Part shown: piece by piece, positions 36,309 through 47,905 of the stretch | Layout of the letters: each line of letters begins with the position of its first letter | How positions within the stretch are numbered: the first letter of the stretch is position 1 | Origin: Immundisolibacter cernigliae | GTDB taxonomy: Bacteria > Pseudomonadota > Gammaproteobacteria > Immundisolibacterales > Immundisolibacteraceae | NCBI RefSeq assembly: GCF_001697225.1 | Contig: NZ_CP014671.1 | Location: 992,001 to 1,056,000, forward strand | DNA length: 64,000 bases | Reading direction: 5' to 3' | Notes under the pieces: model-generated | Databases searched by the model: none | Seen by the model: the letters and a program-made list of their open reading frames with translations, nothing else | What the model was told of the DNA's origin: nothing | Made by a program: the position numbers and the translations under genes

Positions 36309-36878
36309 ATGATTTCTTTCCGCCCTGTGGTGTTCTGTCTCGTTGTTTTGACCCTGCCCCTGCCGGGCCTGGCGACGCGGGTTTATCAGTCGAAGGGACC
36401 GGACGGTTCCACAGTGTTCTCGGACCAGCCCAGCCCGGCGGCACGCGAGATCGATATCGACGTGCCTGCCGCCGATGAGCCGCCGGCGACGGCGGTACCA
36501 AAGCCGGCCGCCGTTACCGGGCCGCCGACCGAAGCTGACAAGACGGTGGCTTACACCACCTTGCTGATCACCGAGCCGGCCAACGATGCCGTGCACTGGT
36601 TCGCGCAAGGACCGGTGAAGGTGCAGGCACAGATCGTCCCGCCGCTTGCCGAGGGACACGTACTGGTCCCGCTGCTGGACGGCGTGGCGCAAGGCGCTGG
36701 CGTCCCTTCCAGCGGCTTTGCCCTGACGGATCTCGATCCCGGCACATACCAGCTGTCGGTCGTCATTCGCGACGCGCAGGGCAAGAACCTGAAGCAGAGC
36801 CCTGCCATCCGCTTTCATTTCAAACGCCAGTCCTTGAACCTTCCCGCCCGCAAACCGCCGCCCCGCAGCGGCAGCTAA
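36309..36878 (+). CDS. DUF4124 domain secreted protein
   Basis: 189 aa with a signal peptide (residues about 1-22, VFCLVVLTLPLPGLA). A DUF4124 segment follows (TRVYQSKGPDGSTVFSDQPS), then a Pro/Ala-rich linker and an Ig-like C-terminal part (PGTYQLSVVIRDAQGKNLKQ). DUF4124 proteins often lie between glnA and ntrB in gammaproteobacteria; their function is unknown. ATG 36309. Confidence 0.88.
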   Translation: MISFRPVVFCLVVLTLPLPGLATRVYQSKGPDGSTVFSDQPSPAAREIDIDVPAADEPPATAVPKPAAVTGPPTEADKTVAYTTLLITEPANDAVHWFAQGPVKVQAQIVPPLAEGHVLVPLLDGVAQGAGVPSSGFALTDLDPGTYQLSVVIRDAQGKNLKQSPAIRFHFKRQSLNLPARKPPPRSGS

Positions 36879-36919
36879 CTACATCCTTCAGCGGCATCTG
36901 CGCTTGCCGCGACCTGCCC

Positions 36920-38017
36920 ATGCAAATCCCCCTGGACCACGACGTCGCCAGCACCGACCACGCCGGGCGTGCGGTACTGGACAACCTGCAAACGGCCGTG
37001 CTGGTCATTGATGACCAGCAGCGCGTGGCCTACCTGAACCAGGCGGGCGAGATCCTGCTGGGCGCAAGTGCCCGCCAGTTGCGCGGCCAGCCGCTTGGGC
37101 ACCTGCTGCATGATCCGGCACTGCCCGCCCTGGTTGCGGAAACCCTGGAGCGTCAGCAACCGGTACTGCGGCACGACCTCAGCTTCGAGCTGCCCGGCAA
37201 CCCCGCCAAGCGCTTCAACTGCTGGCTGACGCCGCTCGACGGGTCTGATGCCAAGGGGCTCATCCTTGAAATTGCGGCCACCGGCCCGCTTGGCGATACC
37301 CAGCGCGAGAGCCGGCTGCTGTCCCAGCAGGAAGCCAATCGGCTGATGCTGCGCGGCCTGGCGCACGAGATCAAAAACCCGCTCGGTGGCCTGCGCGGTG
37401 CCGCACAGCTGCTGGAGCGGGAACTGGCCGATCCGGAGCTTGCCGAGTACACGCAGATCATCATCGGCGAAGCCGATCGCCTGAAGAAACTCATCGATCG
37501 CATGCTCAGTCCGGAACTGGCGCCCGAGATGGCCCGCGTCAGCGTCCACGAGGTACTGGAACGGGTCCGCGCGCTGGTGGCCGCCGACCTGCCGCCGCAG
37601 CTGAGCATCGAATACGACTACGACCCCAGCCTGCCGGACCTGTGGGCCGACCGCGAACAGCTGATACAGGCGTTTCTGAACCTGGTGCGCAATGCCGTCC
37701 AATCGGTGGACGAGGCCGATTGCCGCCCCGGCCGGGTATTGCTGCGTACCCGGGTACGCCGCCGCATGACCATCGCCGGCCGGCACCACCGCCTGCTGGT
37801 ACAGGTGGACGTGATAGACAACGGCCCGGGCGTGCCCGAGCACCTGCGCGAGCAGATTTTCCATCCGCTGATCACCGGCCGCAGCACCGGCACCGGTCTT
37901 GGCCTGTCAATTGCTCAGTCCCTGGTCAGTCGGCACGAAGGCTGCATCAACTTCCACAGTGCGCCGGGGAACACCGTGTTTTCCGTGCTGCTGCCGATTG
38001 CCGGAGAACGCCGATGA
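36920..38017 (+). CDS. glnL: Nitrogen regulation sensor histidine kinase NtrB
   Basis: 365 aa cytoplasmic kinase/phosphatase controlled by PII. A PAS domain (residues about 20-130, AVLVIDDQQRVAYLNQAGEI) is followed by the H box with His149 (RGLAHEIKNPLGGLRGAAQL), the N box NLVRNAVQSV, and the G boxes DNGPGVPEHL and GTGLGLSIAQSLV. No membrane segments. Overlaps ntrC by 4 bases (ATGA). Confidence 0.96.
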   Translation: MQIPLDHDVASTDHAGRAVLDNLQTAVLVIDDQQRVAYLNQAGEILLGASARQLRGQPLGHLLHDPALPALVAETLERQQPVLRHDLSFELPGNPAKRFNCWLTPLDGSDAKGLILEIAATGPLGDTQRESRLLSQQEANRLMLRGLAHEIKNPLGGLRGAAQLLERELADPELAEYTQIIIGEADRLKKLIDRMLSPELAPEMARVSVHEVLERVRALVAADLPPQLSIEYDYDPSLPDLWADREQLIQAFLNLVRNAVQSVDEADCRPGRVLLRTRVRRRMTIAGRHHRLLVQVDVIDNGPGVPEHLREQIFHPLITGRSTGTGLGLSIAQSLVSRHEGCINFHSAPGNTVFSVLLPIAGERR

Positions 38018-39411
38018 ATCGCCAGGGACGCGTATGGGTGGTCGATGACGACCGTTCGATACGCTGGGTGCTGTGCCGCGCGCTGCAAAACGCGGGCTTC
38101 CAGGCCATTGAATTCGAAGACGCCGAACGTGCCAGCGCGGCCCTGGCCGGTGACGAGCCGGATGCGATCGTGTCCGACGTGCGCATGCCCGGTCGCAGCG
38201 GTTTCGACCTGCTGGCCGAGCTGCGCGAACGGGCGCCCAAGGTGCCGGTGATCATCACCACCGCCTACCCGGATCTGGACAGCGCGGTGTCGGCCTTCCA
38301 GGGTGGTGCCTTCGAGCACCTGCCAAAGCCGTTCGACGTCGATGACGCCGTTGACCTGGTCAGTCGCGCCATCGCGCAGCGGGCCGACGCCACTCCGGCG
38401 GCGCAGGATGCTACGCCGGCGCCCTCCGACATGATCGGCTCGGCGCCGTCCATGCAGGAGGTGTTTCGCGCCATCGGCCGCCTGTCGCGCTCCAGCATCA
38501 ACGTGCTGATCACCGGCGAATCGGGTACCGGCAAGGAACTGATCGCGCGCGCCCTGCACCGCCACAGCCCGCGCAGCGGCGGGCCGTTCATTGCGCTCAA
38601 CATGGCCGCCATCAACCGCGAGCTGCTCGAATCCGAACTGTTCGGCCACGAGCGGGGCGCCTTCACCGGCGCCCAGGCGCTGCGCCGCGGGCGCTTCGAA
38701 CAAGCGCACGGCGGCACGCTGTTTCTGGACGAAATCGGCGACATGCCGGCCGAACTGCAAACCCGTCTGCTGCGCGTGCTGCAGGAAGGCGAGTTCTACC
38801 GGGTCGGCGCCCACGCACCGCTGCAGGTGGACGTGCGCGTGATCGCCGCCACCCACCAGAACCTTGAAACACAGGTCCAGGTTGGCAAGTTCCGCGAGGA
38901 TCTGCTGCACCGCCTCAATGTGGTGCGCATCCGCGTGCCGCCGCTGCGCGAACGGCGCGAGGACATCCCGGGCCTGGTGCTGTACTTCCTGGCCCGCGCG
39001 GCGAAGGAATTGCACGTCGACTGCAAGACCGTCGCCCCGCAGGTGCTGGAGCGGCTCAGTCATTTCGACTGGCCGGGCAACGTGCGCCAGCTCGAAAACG
39101 TCTGCCGCTGGCTGACCGTCATGACACCCACGCAGGTCGTACGGATCGACGACCTGCCGACCGAGGTGGTCGGCGCGCCGGCGACGCTGGACGAGGATTG
39201 GCAAAGCGCGCTGCGCCGCTGGGCCGCCGGGCGCCTGGCCTGCGGCGAGCGCGGCGTCATGAACGACCTGACGCCGGCCTTCGAGCGGCTGATGATCGGC
39301 GTTGCGCTCGAGCGCACCGGCGGGCGCCGCCAGGACGCCGCTGTGCTGCTCGGCTGGGGTCGCAACACGCTGACCCGCAAGATCAAGGAACTGGGGATCG
39401 CCGACGACTGA
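38014..39411 (+). CDS. glnG: Nitrogen regulation response regulator NtrC
   Basis: 465 aa sigma-54 activator. Receiver domain with phosphorylation site Asp55 (IVSDVRMPGRSG) and Lys in HLPKPFD. The AAA+ domain has Walker A GESGTGKELIARAL, the RpoN-contact loop GAFTGA and Walker B GGTLFLDEIGDM. A C-terminal Fis-type helix-turn-helix (QDAAVLLGWGRNTLTRKIKE) follows. ATG 38014. Likely acts on the sigma-54 promoter of glnA at 34697. Confidence 0.97.
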   Translation: MNRQGRVWVVDDDRSIRWVLCRALQNAGFQAIEFEDAERASAALAGDEPDAIVSDVRMPGRSGFDLLAELRERAPKVPVIITTAYPDLDSAVSAFQGGAFEHLPKPFDVDDAVDLVSRAIAQRADATPAAQDATPAPSDMIGSAPSMQEVFRAIGRLSRSSINVLITGESGTGKELIARALHRHSPRSGGPFIALNMAAINRELLESELFGHERGAFTGAQALRRGRFEQAHGGTLFLDEIGDMPAELQTRLLRVLQEGEFYRVGAHAPLQVDVRVIAATHQNLETQVQVGKFREDLLHRLNVVRIRVPPLRERREDIPGLVLYFLARAAKELHVDCKTVAPQVLERLSHFDWPGNVRQLENVCRWLTVMTPTQVVRIDDLPTEVVGAPATLDEDWQSALRRWAAGRLACGERGVMNDLTPAFERLMIGVALERTGGRRQDAAVLLGWGRNTLTRKIKELGIADD

Positions 39412-39435
39412 ACGCCGCGGCGCTGGGCCGTCCGT

Positions 39436-40218
39436 TCAGGCCAGCGCGGCGGCGTCCAGTTCCAGCAACACCGGCGCGTGATCCGACGGCCGCTCGGCAC
39501 GGCGCAGGTCAAGCTCCACCCGGCAGGCGCGACACGTGCCCAACAGCGGCGTACTGACCAGAATGTGGTCGATGCGCAGCCCATGGTCGCGCCGGAATGC
39601 GGCGGCACGATAATCCCACCAGGTGAACGCCCGCAGATCCGGATTCAGATGCCGGAACGTGTCGTGCAGACCCAGCGCCATGATCCCGGCCAGGGCTGCC
39701 CGCTCGGCCTCGCTGACCAGCACCTGACCCTGCCAGGCGAGCGGATCGTGCACATCGATATCCGCCGGGGCGATATTGAAATCACCCATCACCAGCACCT
39801 TGGGTGACTCGCGCAGCAGCGCCTGCAGGTAGCGGCGCAAGTCCTCCAGCCAGCCAAGCTTGTAGGCGTACTTGTCGGAGCCGACCTCGCTGCCGTTCGG
39901 CACATACGCGCACACCACGTCCAGGCCCCCGAAACGGGCAGCCACGAAGCGCTTCTGCTCGTCCTGAAGGCGCCCGGGCAGCGCCGTCAGCACCGTGCCC
40001 GGCGGCTCGCGACTGAGCAAGGCCACGCCGTTGTAGGTGCGCTGACCGACAAACACCGTCCGGTAGCCAGCCGCCGCCAGCTGCGCCACCGGAAACTCCT
40101 CGTCAACGACCTTGGTTTCCTGCAGGCCGACAATGTCGGGCGCCGCCTGCCCCAGCCAGTCGATCAGTTGCGGCAGACGCACGCGCAGGGAGTTGACGTT
40201 CCAGGTCGCGACTTTCAA
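39436..40218 (-). CDS. xthA: Exodeoxyribonuclease III
   Basis: 260 aa. AP endonuclease and 3'-5' exonuclease of base-excision repair. MKVATWNVNSLRVRLPQLID, LQETKV (Mg-binding Glu), GDFNIAPADIDVHDP, RIDHILVS and the closing SDHAPVLLEL are the EEP-family motifs. Convergent with ntrC across a 24-base gap. ATG 40218. Confidence 0.96.
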   Translation of the reverse strand: MKVATWNVNSLRVRLPQLIDWLGQAAPDIVGLQETKVVDEEFPVAQLAAAGYRTVFVGQRTYNGVALLSREPPGTVLTALPGRLQDEQKRFVAARFGGLDVVCAYVPNGSEVGSDKYAYKLGWLEDLRRYLQALLRESPKVLVMGDFNIAPADIDVHDPLAWQGQVLVSEAERAALAGIMALGLHDTFRHLNPDLRAFTWWDYRAAAFRRDHGLRIDHILVSTPLLGTCRACRVELDLRRAERPSDHAPVLLELDAAALA

Positions 40219-40337
40219 GACACCCTGCTGCTGGTTGGCGGATCCGACGCGGCGCCCCCTGGCGCCCGGACCGAAGCGCCCGGCATTCTAGGGGGTCCCG
40301 CAAGGTATGTGCATGCGGCGCCAGCCGGGCGCAGTTT

Positions 40338-40373
40338 CTGACGCGCCAGACCGCCGGCGCTGGCCTCCGTCAG
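40338..40373 (-). terminator. Hairpin at the end of the acs-pdh-ACP operon
   Basis: The minus strand can fold CTGACG...CGTCAG enclosing GCCAG...CTGGC, starting at the ACP stop codon. No U-run follows, so termination is only a possibility. Confidence 0.35.
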
Positions 40374-40618
40374 CCCGGCAGCTTTGCCAGTACGTAATGC
40401 ACCGCCCCGTTCAGGCTGGCCAGGCGCGGGTAGTCCAGTTCCGGAATCGGCACGCCGAGCTGTTTGTGCACGGCAGTAACGAAGTTCAGAAAATCCATAG
40501 AGTCGATGTCGATCTGGTCGCGAAAGCTCTGCTCGGGGTCGAGGTCCAGCTCGCGCGCCTCGGGCGCGATGCCGCCAAGGATGGCGAGCAGGCGCTCGCG
40601 CAGTTCGGTTTCGGTCAT
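40370..40618 (-). CDS. Dedicated acyl carrier protein in the acs-pdh operon
   Basis: 82 aa. Phosphopantetheine attachment site DSMDFLNFV (DQIDIDSMDFLNF), an N-terminal helix ETELRERLLAILGGIAPEA and an acidic middle. It diverges from the fatty-acid AcpP (DSLDTVEL) at 8772. The ATG at 40618 overlaps the stop of the E2 gene by 4 bases (ATGA), so it belongs to the same mRNA. A role as acyl acceptor linked to the dehydrogenase complex is inferred from context only. Confidence 0.88.
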   Translation of the reverse strand: MTETELRERLLAILGGIAPEARELDLDPEQSFRDQIDIDSMDFLNFVTAVHKQLGVPIPELDYPRLASLNGAVHYVLAKLPG

Positions 40619-41958
40619 AGCTCCTCCGGTTTTTGCAGCAGGCGGTCGAGCGCCGCCAGGAACAGCGCGCCACGGTGCCCATCGCTGACGCGGTGATCGC
40701 CGGCCAGGGTGAGGGTGATCACGCGGCGCACGGCCAGCCCCTCGCCGACCACCCATGGCCGGCGCACCACGGAGCCCGCACCCACGACTGCCACCTGCGG
40801 CGGGGTGATGATGGGATACAGCGTCTCGACGCCGTTGTCGCCCAGACTCGACAGCGTGATGGTGGTGTCGGTCAGTTCGGAGCTGCGCAGGCCGCCGGCG
40901 CGGGCGCGCTGCACCAGGTCCTTCAACTCCGTCATCAGGGTGTCCAGGTCCTTGTCCGCCACGTCGTGCAGGGCGGGCGCGATCAGCCCGCGCCGGCGCA
41001 GCGACACGGCCACGCCGACATGCGCGGCGGCTGATGGCTCGAAGCGGTCCTGGCGCCAGAAGCCGTTCAGTTCCGGCACTTCCTTGAGCGCCCGCGCCAG
41101 CGCCTTGATCAGCAGCACGGCATACAGCAGGCGCTGCTCGGGATCGCGCTGCGCATTGACGCGCTCGACGAAGCGCAGCGCCGGCTCGAAATCGACCGTG
41201 GTGGCCAGATAGTAGTGCGGAATCTCGCGCTTGGCGCGGGTCATGGCGGCGGCGATGGCGCGGCGCATGGCGTCCGGCTCGAACGGCGCGGCGGATGGCC
41301 GGGCGGGGGCGGGCGCCGGCTTCGCACCGGCCGCCGCGCGTTCCACATCCGCCACAGTGATCGCGCCCTTGGCGCCGCTGCCGGTGACGCCGGCCAGGTC
41401 CACGCCGAGCTCCAGCGCGTGCTGGCGCACCGCCGGGCTGGCGCGAGGTGCCCATGCCGGCTGTTTCGCGGGTGCCGCCTCGACGTCGGCCAGCGTGATG
41501 GCGCCACCGGGTCCGCTGCCGCTGAGCGTGGCCAGGTCGATGCCCAGCCCGGCGGCGCGCTGGCGGGCGGCCGGCGAGGCACGTAGCCGTTCGCGCGGGG
41601 ACGGTTCGCCGCTTGGGATGGCAGGCGCCAGGGCCGGCGCGGCCGGTGGTGCAGGCGCGGCTGTCGGCGCAGGCGGGTGCATTGGTGCAGCGGCTTTGGC
41701 AGGCAGCTTTGGCACCGTCTCGCCGTCACTGCGCACGGTGGCCAGCACGGTGCCGACCGGCACCTCGCTGCCCGGTTCGACCAGCAGCGATTCGACCACG
41801 CCGCTGTCGAAGATCTCGACGTCGATGGCGCCCTTCTGGGTTTCCACCACCGCCACGATGTCGCCGCGGCGCACCCGATCGCCGGGCTTGATGCGCCACT
41901 CGACCAGCTTGCCGCTTTCCATGTCGCTGCCCAGCGACGGCATGCAGAACTCAGCCAC
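40615..41958 (-). CDS. Dihydrolipoamide acyltransferase (E2) of a 2-oxo acid dehydrogenase
   Basis: 447 aa, GTG start at 41958 overlapping the E1-beta stop. A single lipoyl domain (residues about 1-78) with lipoyl-lysine Lys42 in [11 protein letters not shown] is followed by a Pro/Ala linker. Two consecutive peripheral-subunit-binding domains come next (about 127-161, [20 protein letters not shown], and about 173-208, [20 protein letters not shown]). The catalytic core ends with His422 and Asp426 in DHRVSDG. The doubled binding domain is unusual, since most E2s have one. Acts with the adjacent E1 genes; the E3 gene is not in this window. Confidence 0.92.
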   Translation of the reverse strand: MAEFCMPSLGSDMESGKLVEWRIKPGDRVRRGDIVAVVETQKGAIDVEIFDSGVVESLLVEPGSEVPVGTVLATVRSDGETVPKLPAKAAAPMHPPAPTAAPAPPAAPALAPAIPSGEPSPRERLRASPAARQRAAGLGIDLATLSGSGPGGAITLADVEAAPAKQPAWAPRASPAVRQHALELGVDLAGVTGSGAKGAITVADVERAAAGAKPAPAPARPSAAPFEPDAMRRAIAAAMTRAKREIPHYYLATTVDFEPALRFVERVNAQRDPEQRLLYAVLLIKALARALKEVPELNGFWRQDRFEPSAAAHVGVAVSLRRRGLIAPALHDVADKDLDTLMTELKDLVQRARAGGLRSSELTDTTITLSSLGDNGVETLYPIITPPQVAVVGAGSVVRRPWVVGEGLAVRRVITLTLAGDHRVSDGHRGALFLAALDRLLQKPEEL

Positions 41959-42934
41959 GCCCGAGCACCCCGCGCGCGGCGGCGACGATGCCGTCCACCT
42001 GCGGCAGGGCGGCATCCTCCAGGTGTTTCGGGTACGGAATCGGCACCTCGGCGCTGCACACGCGCGCCGGTGGGGCGTCCAGGTCGTAGAAGGCCTGTTC
42101 GACGATGCGGGCGCTGATTTCCGCCGCCAGGCTGCCGCTGCGCCAGCCTTCGTCGACGATCACCGCGCGGCGTGTCTTGCCCACCGAGGCCATGAGCGTT
42201 GCGTCGTCGAGCGGGCGCAGGCAGCGCAGGTCGATGACCTCCGCCGCGATGCCGTCGGCGGCCAGTTGTTCGGTGGCGGCGAGCGCCTTGGGCAGGCTGC
42301 CGCCGTAGGTGATCAGCGTTACATCCTTGCCCGGCCGGCGCACGGCGGCGCCGGTCAGCGGCACCGACTCGACCGCGTCCAGTGGGCCCTCGGCGTTGTA
42401 GAGCATGACGTGCTCGAACACGATCACCGGGTCCGGGTCGGCCAGCGCGGCGGCCAGCATGTGCCGGGCATCCGTGACGGTGGCCGGGGCGACCACCTTC
42501 AGGCCCGGGATGTGCGCGTACCAGCCCTCCAGGCTGTGCGAGTGCTGCGCCGCCAGCTGCCGGCCGGCGCCGGTGGCCATGCGGATCACCAGCGGCACCG
42601 ACACCTGGCCGCCGGACATGTGGCGCAGCGTGGCGGCGTTGTTCAGGATCTGGTCCAGTGCCAGCAGGCTGAAGTTGACGGTCATGATCTCGACGATCGG
42701 CCGCATGCCGCCCAGCGCCGCGCCGATGCCGGCGCCGGTGAAGGCCGATTCCGACAGCGGCGTGTCGCGGATGCGCTCCTGGCCGAATTCCTCCAGCAGG
42801 CCCTTGCTGACGGCGTAGCAGCCGCCGTAGCGGCCGACGTCCTCGCCCATCAGGAACACCCGCGGGTCGTCCGCCAGTGCCTGGCGCAGCGCCTGGCGCA
42901 TCGCCTCGCGGTAAGTGAGGGTGGCGGCGTTCAT
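41951..42934 (-). CDS. 2-oxo acid dehydrogenase E1 component, beta subunit
   Basis: 327 aa. Pyruvate/acetoin dehydrogenase-type transketolase-like subunit. [59 protein letters not shown] and [15 protein letters not shown] are family sequences. ATG 42934 overlaps the E1-alpha stop (ATGA). Forms the alpha2beta2 E1 with the gene before it. Confidence 0.94.
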   Translation of the reverse strand: MNAATLTYREAMRQALRQALADDPRVFLMGEDVGRYGGCYAVSKGLLEEFGQERIRDTPLSESAFTGAGIGAALGGMRPIVEIMTVNFSLLALDQILNNAATLRHMSGGQVSVPLVIRMATGAGRQLAAQHSHSLEGWYAHIPGLKVVAPATVTDARHMLAAALADPDPVIVFEHVMLYNAEGPLDAVESVPLTGAAVRRPGKDVTLITYGGSLPKALAATEQLAADGIAAEVIDLRCLRPLDDATLMASVGKTRRAVIVDEGWRSGSLAAEISARIVEQAFYDLDAPPARVCSAEVPIPYPKHLEDAALPQVDGIVAAARGVLGRG

Positions 42935-43904
42935 GCCGGGATGTCCGTGTACACGTCTCGCGTCAGCCGGTCTACCGGTTCGAGTGTGCCGGCCTCGGCA
43001 AAGGCCACCGCGGCCGCTACTTCGGCGTCCACTTCGGCCTGCAGCGCGGCGCGTGCGTCGTCCGCGAGCAGGCCGAGGTTGCGCGCCTCGCGCTCGAACA
43101 GGTCGATCGGGTCGCGGGCGCGCCAGCGCTCGACCTCTGCCTTGTCGCGGTACAGCTGGCTGTCGAACATGGAGTGCGCCCGAAAGCGGAAGGTGTGGCA
43201 TTCGAGCAGATACGGGCCGTGGCCGCCGCGCACATGGGCGATGGCCGTTTGCGCCGCCTCGCGCACGGCGAGCAGATCCATGCCGTCCACGGCGGCCGAG
43301 GCAAGGCCGTAGCTGCGGGCCTTCAGGTGGATGTCGGTCTCGGCCTCGGAGCGCGCCAGCGCCGTGCCCATGGCGTACTGGTTGTTCTCGCACACGAACA
43401 GCACCGGCAGTTTCCACAGGGCGGCCAGGTTCAGCGATTCGTGGAACTCGCCCTCGGCCGCCGCGCCCTCGCCGAAGAAGCACACGCTGACCTGCGGGCG
43501 TTGCTGCATGGCGTCGGCCAGCGCCAGTCCGACCGTCAGCGGCAGGCCGCCGGCGACGATGGCGTTGCCGCCGTACAGGCGCGTGGCAGCGTCGAACAGG
43601 TGCATGGAGCCACCGCGGCCGCGGCTGCAGCCCTCCTGCTTGCCGAACATCTCGGCCATCACGGCGCCCATGTCGACGCCGCGCACCAGCGCGTGGCCGT
43701 GTTCGCGGTAGGTGGCGACGATGGCGTCGGCCGCGTCCAGCAGCGGGATGATGCCGGCGGCGATGGCTTCCTCACCGTTGTACAGGTGCAGGAAGCCGCG
43801 AATCCGGGTGGCGCTGTACAGCTGCGCGCAGGCGTCCTCGAAGGCGCGGATGCGCAGCATGTGCCGCAGCAGGGCGTGCGCGGTGTCGGCGTCCGGCAGC
43901 GCCA

Positions 43905-43905
<1 letters not shown>
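42931..43905 (-). CDS. 2-oxo acid dehydrogenase E1 component, alpha subunit
   Basis: 324 aa thiamine-diphosphate enzyme. [24 protein letters not shown] and the cofactor segment [17 protein letters not shown] with the later NNQYAMGT are visible. The first cofactor motif is GEG rather than the common GDG. Motifs match pyruvate and acetoin dehydrogenases rather than branched-chain enzymes, but the substrate is not proven. ATG 43905 overlaps the acs stop by one base. Confidence 0.93.
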
Positions 43906-45659
<1,754 letters not shown>

Positions 45660-45835
45660 GACGGGCTCCGGTCCGGTGCAGCGGGACACGGCAGTGTAGG
45701 AACCGCGTACGCGTGGGGCACTGATCGGGGTCATGCCGGCGGCCCCGCGGTTCAACCGGTGAGGCCATGGATAGCCCCTGCGGGCTGCCGCGTTGTCGCC
45801 AGCGCGACCCCTGTGCTAATGTTCGCGCCCTTTTT

Positions 45836-45912
45836 AGGCGCGTAGCTCAGTTGGTTAGAGCACCACCTTGACATGGTGGGGGTCGTTGGTTCGAGTCCAA
45901 TCGCGCCTACCA
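45836..45912 (+). tRNA. tRNA-Val (anticodon GAC)
   Basis: 77 nt with encoded CCA. Acceptor AGGCGCG/CGCGCCU, D arm GCUC/GAGC, anticodon stem CCACC/GGTGG with loop TTGACAT (anticodon GAC), and T arm GTTGG-TTCGAGT-CCAAT. The D, anticodon and T arms are essentially those of E. coli tRNA-Val(GAC). Confidence 0.97.
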
Positions 45913-45916
45913 GAAC

Positions 45917-45959
45917 AAAACCCGCAAGTCCGAATCAAGCCGGGCTTGCGGGTTTTTTG
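45917..45959 (+). terminator. Rho-independent terminator after tRNA-Val
   Basis: Stem AAACCCGCAAG / CTTGCGGGTTT with a 16-base loop, followed by TTTTTT, starting five bases after the tRNA. Confidence 0.9.
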
Positions 45960-45986
45960 TTGGGGCCGCAGCATTCCGGAGCGCCC

Positions 45987-46712
45987 ATGATCGAACCGCT
46001 GCTACTGACCACGGTGCGGATCTGCACCTTCGACGGCGACCGGCTGCTGACCGGCGCCAGCGGATTCTTCTTTGCGCGCGACGCGCGCCTGTTCCTGGTC
46101 ACCAGTCGCCACGTGGTGATCGACACGCCAAGCAGCCACGTGCCAAGCCGCGTCGAGATCGAATTCCACGCCGACCCGCAGAACCTGGCCGCCTCCAGCG
46201 TGCTGTCGATCCCGCTGTACCGCGATGGCAAGGCCGTCTGGCGCCAGGGCGCCGATGCCGGCGGCGACATCGACGTGGCCGTGGTCGAGCTCGACCGCTC
46301 GGCCCTGCCGCCGACGGTGCCGCTGTGCTGCTTCACACCGCAGCACCTGCAAAGCTCGCTCAACGACGTGGAAGTCGGCACCTCGGTGCTGGTGGTGGGC
46401 TTTCCGCTGGGTTTTCACGACACCCTGCACCACCTGCCGGTGGTGCGCCAGGCGGTGATCGCGTCCTCGTTCGGCATGCGCTTTCAGGGACAGGGCTATT
46501 TCCTCACCGACGCGCGCACCCACCGCGGCCTCAGCGGCGCGCCGGTGGTGATGCGCACTACGCCAAACGACACCGCCCTGCCGTGGACGCTGCTGGGCGT
46601 GCACTCGGCGCGGCTGGACATCGGCAACCGCGACCTGGAGCTGGACGAATCGCTAGGCCTGAACTGCGCGTGGTACGCGGATATCCTGCTCACGCTGACG
46701 GCCGGGGACTAG
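45987..46712 (+). CDS. Stand-alone trypsin-like serine peptidase
   Basis: 241 aa. Chymotrypsin-fold peptidase without signal peptide, membrane helix or PDZ domain. The triad is visible: His42 (TSRHVV), Asp96 (DIDVAVVEL) and Ser183 (RGLSGAPVV). VVGFPLGFHDTLHHLPVVRQ is typical of small HtrA-like or defence-associated trypsin domains. Probably cytoplasmic. The open frame extends upstream through the tRNA, so ATG 45987 is the true start. No obvious partner gene; role unknown. Confidence 0.85.
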   Translation: MIEPLLLTTVRICTFDGDRLLTGASGFFFARDARLFLVTSRHVVIDTPSSHVPSRVEIEFHADPQNLAASSVLSIPLYRDGKAVWRQGADAGGDIDVAVVELDRSALPPTVPLCCFTPQHLQSSLNDVEVGTSVLVVGFPLGFHDTLHHLPVVRQAVIASSFGMRFQGQGYFLTDARTHRGLSGAPVVMRTTPNDTALPWTLLGVHSARLDIGNRDLELDESLGLNCAWYADILLTLTAGD

Positions 46713-46753
46713 CCCCTGCCCGGCGCAAGCCTGCCCACACACGCGAGGTCGCA

Positions 46754-47893
46754 ATGCACGACGCCATCACGCCGTTTTCGATTCACATCGACGATTCGGT
46801 CATCGCGGACCTGCACCGGCGTCTGCAAAACACCCGCTGGCCGGAGAAGGAAACCGTCGACGACTGGTCGCAGGGCGTGCCGCTGGCGTACGTACAGGAC
46901 GTGTGCCGCTACTGGCGCGAAGGCTACGACTGGCGCGCCAGCGAGCAGCGCCTGAACCGCTTCAGCCAGTTCACGACCCGGTTCGACGACCTCGACATCC
47001 ACTTCATCCATCAGCGCTCGCCGCACCCGCAGGCGATGCCGCTGCTGATCACCCACGGCTGGCCGGGCTCCATCGTCGAGTTCCACAAGGTGATCGGACC
47101 GCTGGTCGATCCGGTCGCGCACGGCGGCACCGCGGCCGACGCCTTCCACGTCATCTGCCCGACCCTGCCCGGCTACGGCTTTTCCGGCAAGCCCGCGCAC
47201 ACCGGCTGGGGCATCACAAAAATCGCGCAGGTGTGGAACCGGCTGATGCTGCGGCTTGGCTATTCCCGATATTTTGCCCAGGGCGGCGACTGGGGCGCCG
47301 CGGTAACCGCGTCGATCGGCCAGCAGAATCTGGGCAACTGCCTGGCCATCCACATCAACATGCCGATCGTGGAGCCGGACCCGGCGACCATGAACGACCT
47401 GTCGCCCCTGGAACAAGGCGCCCTGGCCGCCATGCAGTACTACGTGGAGCAGGACTCCGGCTACTCGAAACAGCAAAGCACCCGCCCGCAGACGCTGGGC
47501 TACGGCCTGGTCGATTCACCCAGCGGCCAGGCGGCGTGGATTCTGGAGAAGTTCCAGGCCTGGACCGACTGCGACGGCCACCCGGAAAATGTGCTCACCC
47601 GAGACGAAATGCTGGACAACATCATGCTGTACTGGTGCACCGCCAGCGCCGCGTCGTCGGCCAGACTCTACTGGGAGAGCTTCAACAGCCTGTCGCGGTT
47701 CGATATCGCGCTGCCGACCGGCGTCAGCATCTACCCGAAGGAAATCTTTCGCGCCTCCCGGCGCTGGGCCGAGCGCCACTACACGAACCTGATCGACTGG
47801 AACGAACTCGACAAGGGCGGGCACTTCGCCGCCCTGGAGCGCCCGCAGGTGTTCGTGGACGAAGTGCGCGCCTGCTTTCGCTCCCAGCGCTGA
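46754..47893 (+). CDS. Epoxide hydrolase (microsomal-like, EHN domain)
   Basis: 379 aa alpha/beta hydrolase. An N-terminal EHN lid (residues about 4-110, LHRRLQNTRWPEKETVDDW) precedes the hydrolase core. The oxyanion motif is THGWPGSIVEF, the nucleophile Asp lies in GGDWGAAVTA and the catalytic His in GGHFAALERP. Cleaves epoxides through an alkyl-enzyme ester; the substrate is unknown but xenobiotic detoxification is plausible. ATG 46754. Confidence 0.9.
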   Translation: MHDAITPFSIHIDDSVIADLHRRLQNTRWPEKETVDDWSQGVPLAYVQDVCRYWREGYDWRASEQRLNRFSQFTTRFDDLDIHFIHQRSPHPQAMPLLITHGWPGSIVEFHKVIGPLVDPVAHGGTAADAFHVICPTLPGYGFSGKPAHTGWGITKIAQVWNRLMLRLGYSRYFAQGGDWGAAVTASIGQQNLGNCLAIHINMPIVEPDPATMNDLSPLEQGALAAMQYYVEQDSGYSKQQSTRPQTLGYGLVDSPSGQAAWILEKFQAWTDCDGHPENVLTRDEMLDNIMLYWCTASAASSARLYWESFNSLSRFDIALPTGVSIYPKEIFRASRRWAERHYTNLIDWNELDKGGHFAALERPQVFVDEVRACFRSQR

Positions 47894-47905
47894 ATTTCAA
47901 ACAAT

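Noticed and set aside
45873-45986. N-terminal extension of the trypsin-like peptidase
   Set aside because: This part of the frame reads through the tRNA-Val gene and its terminator.
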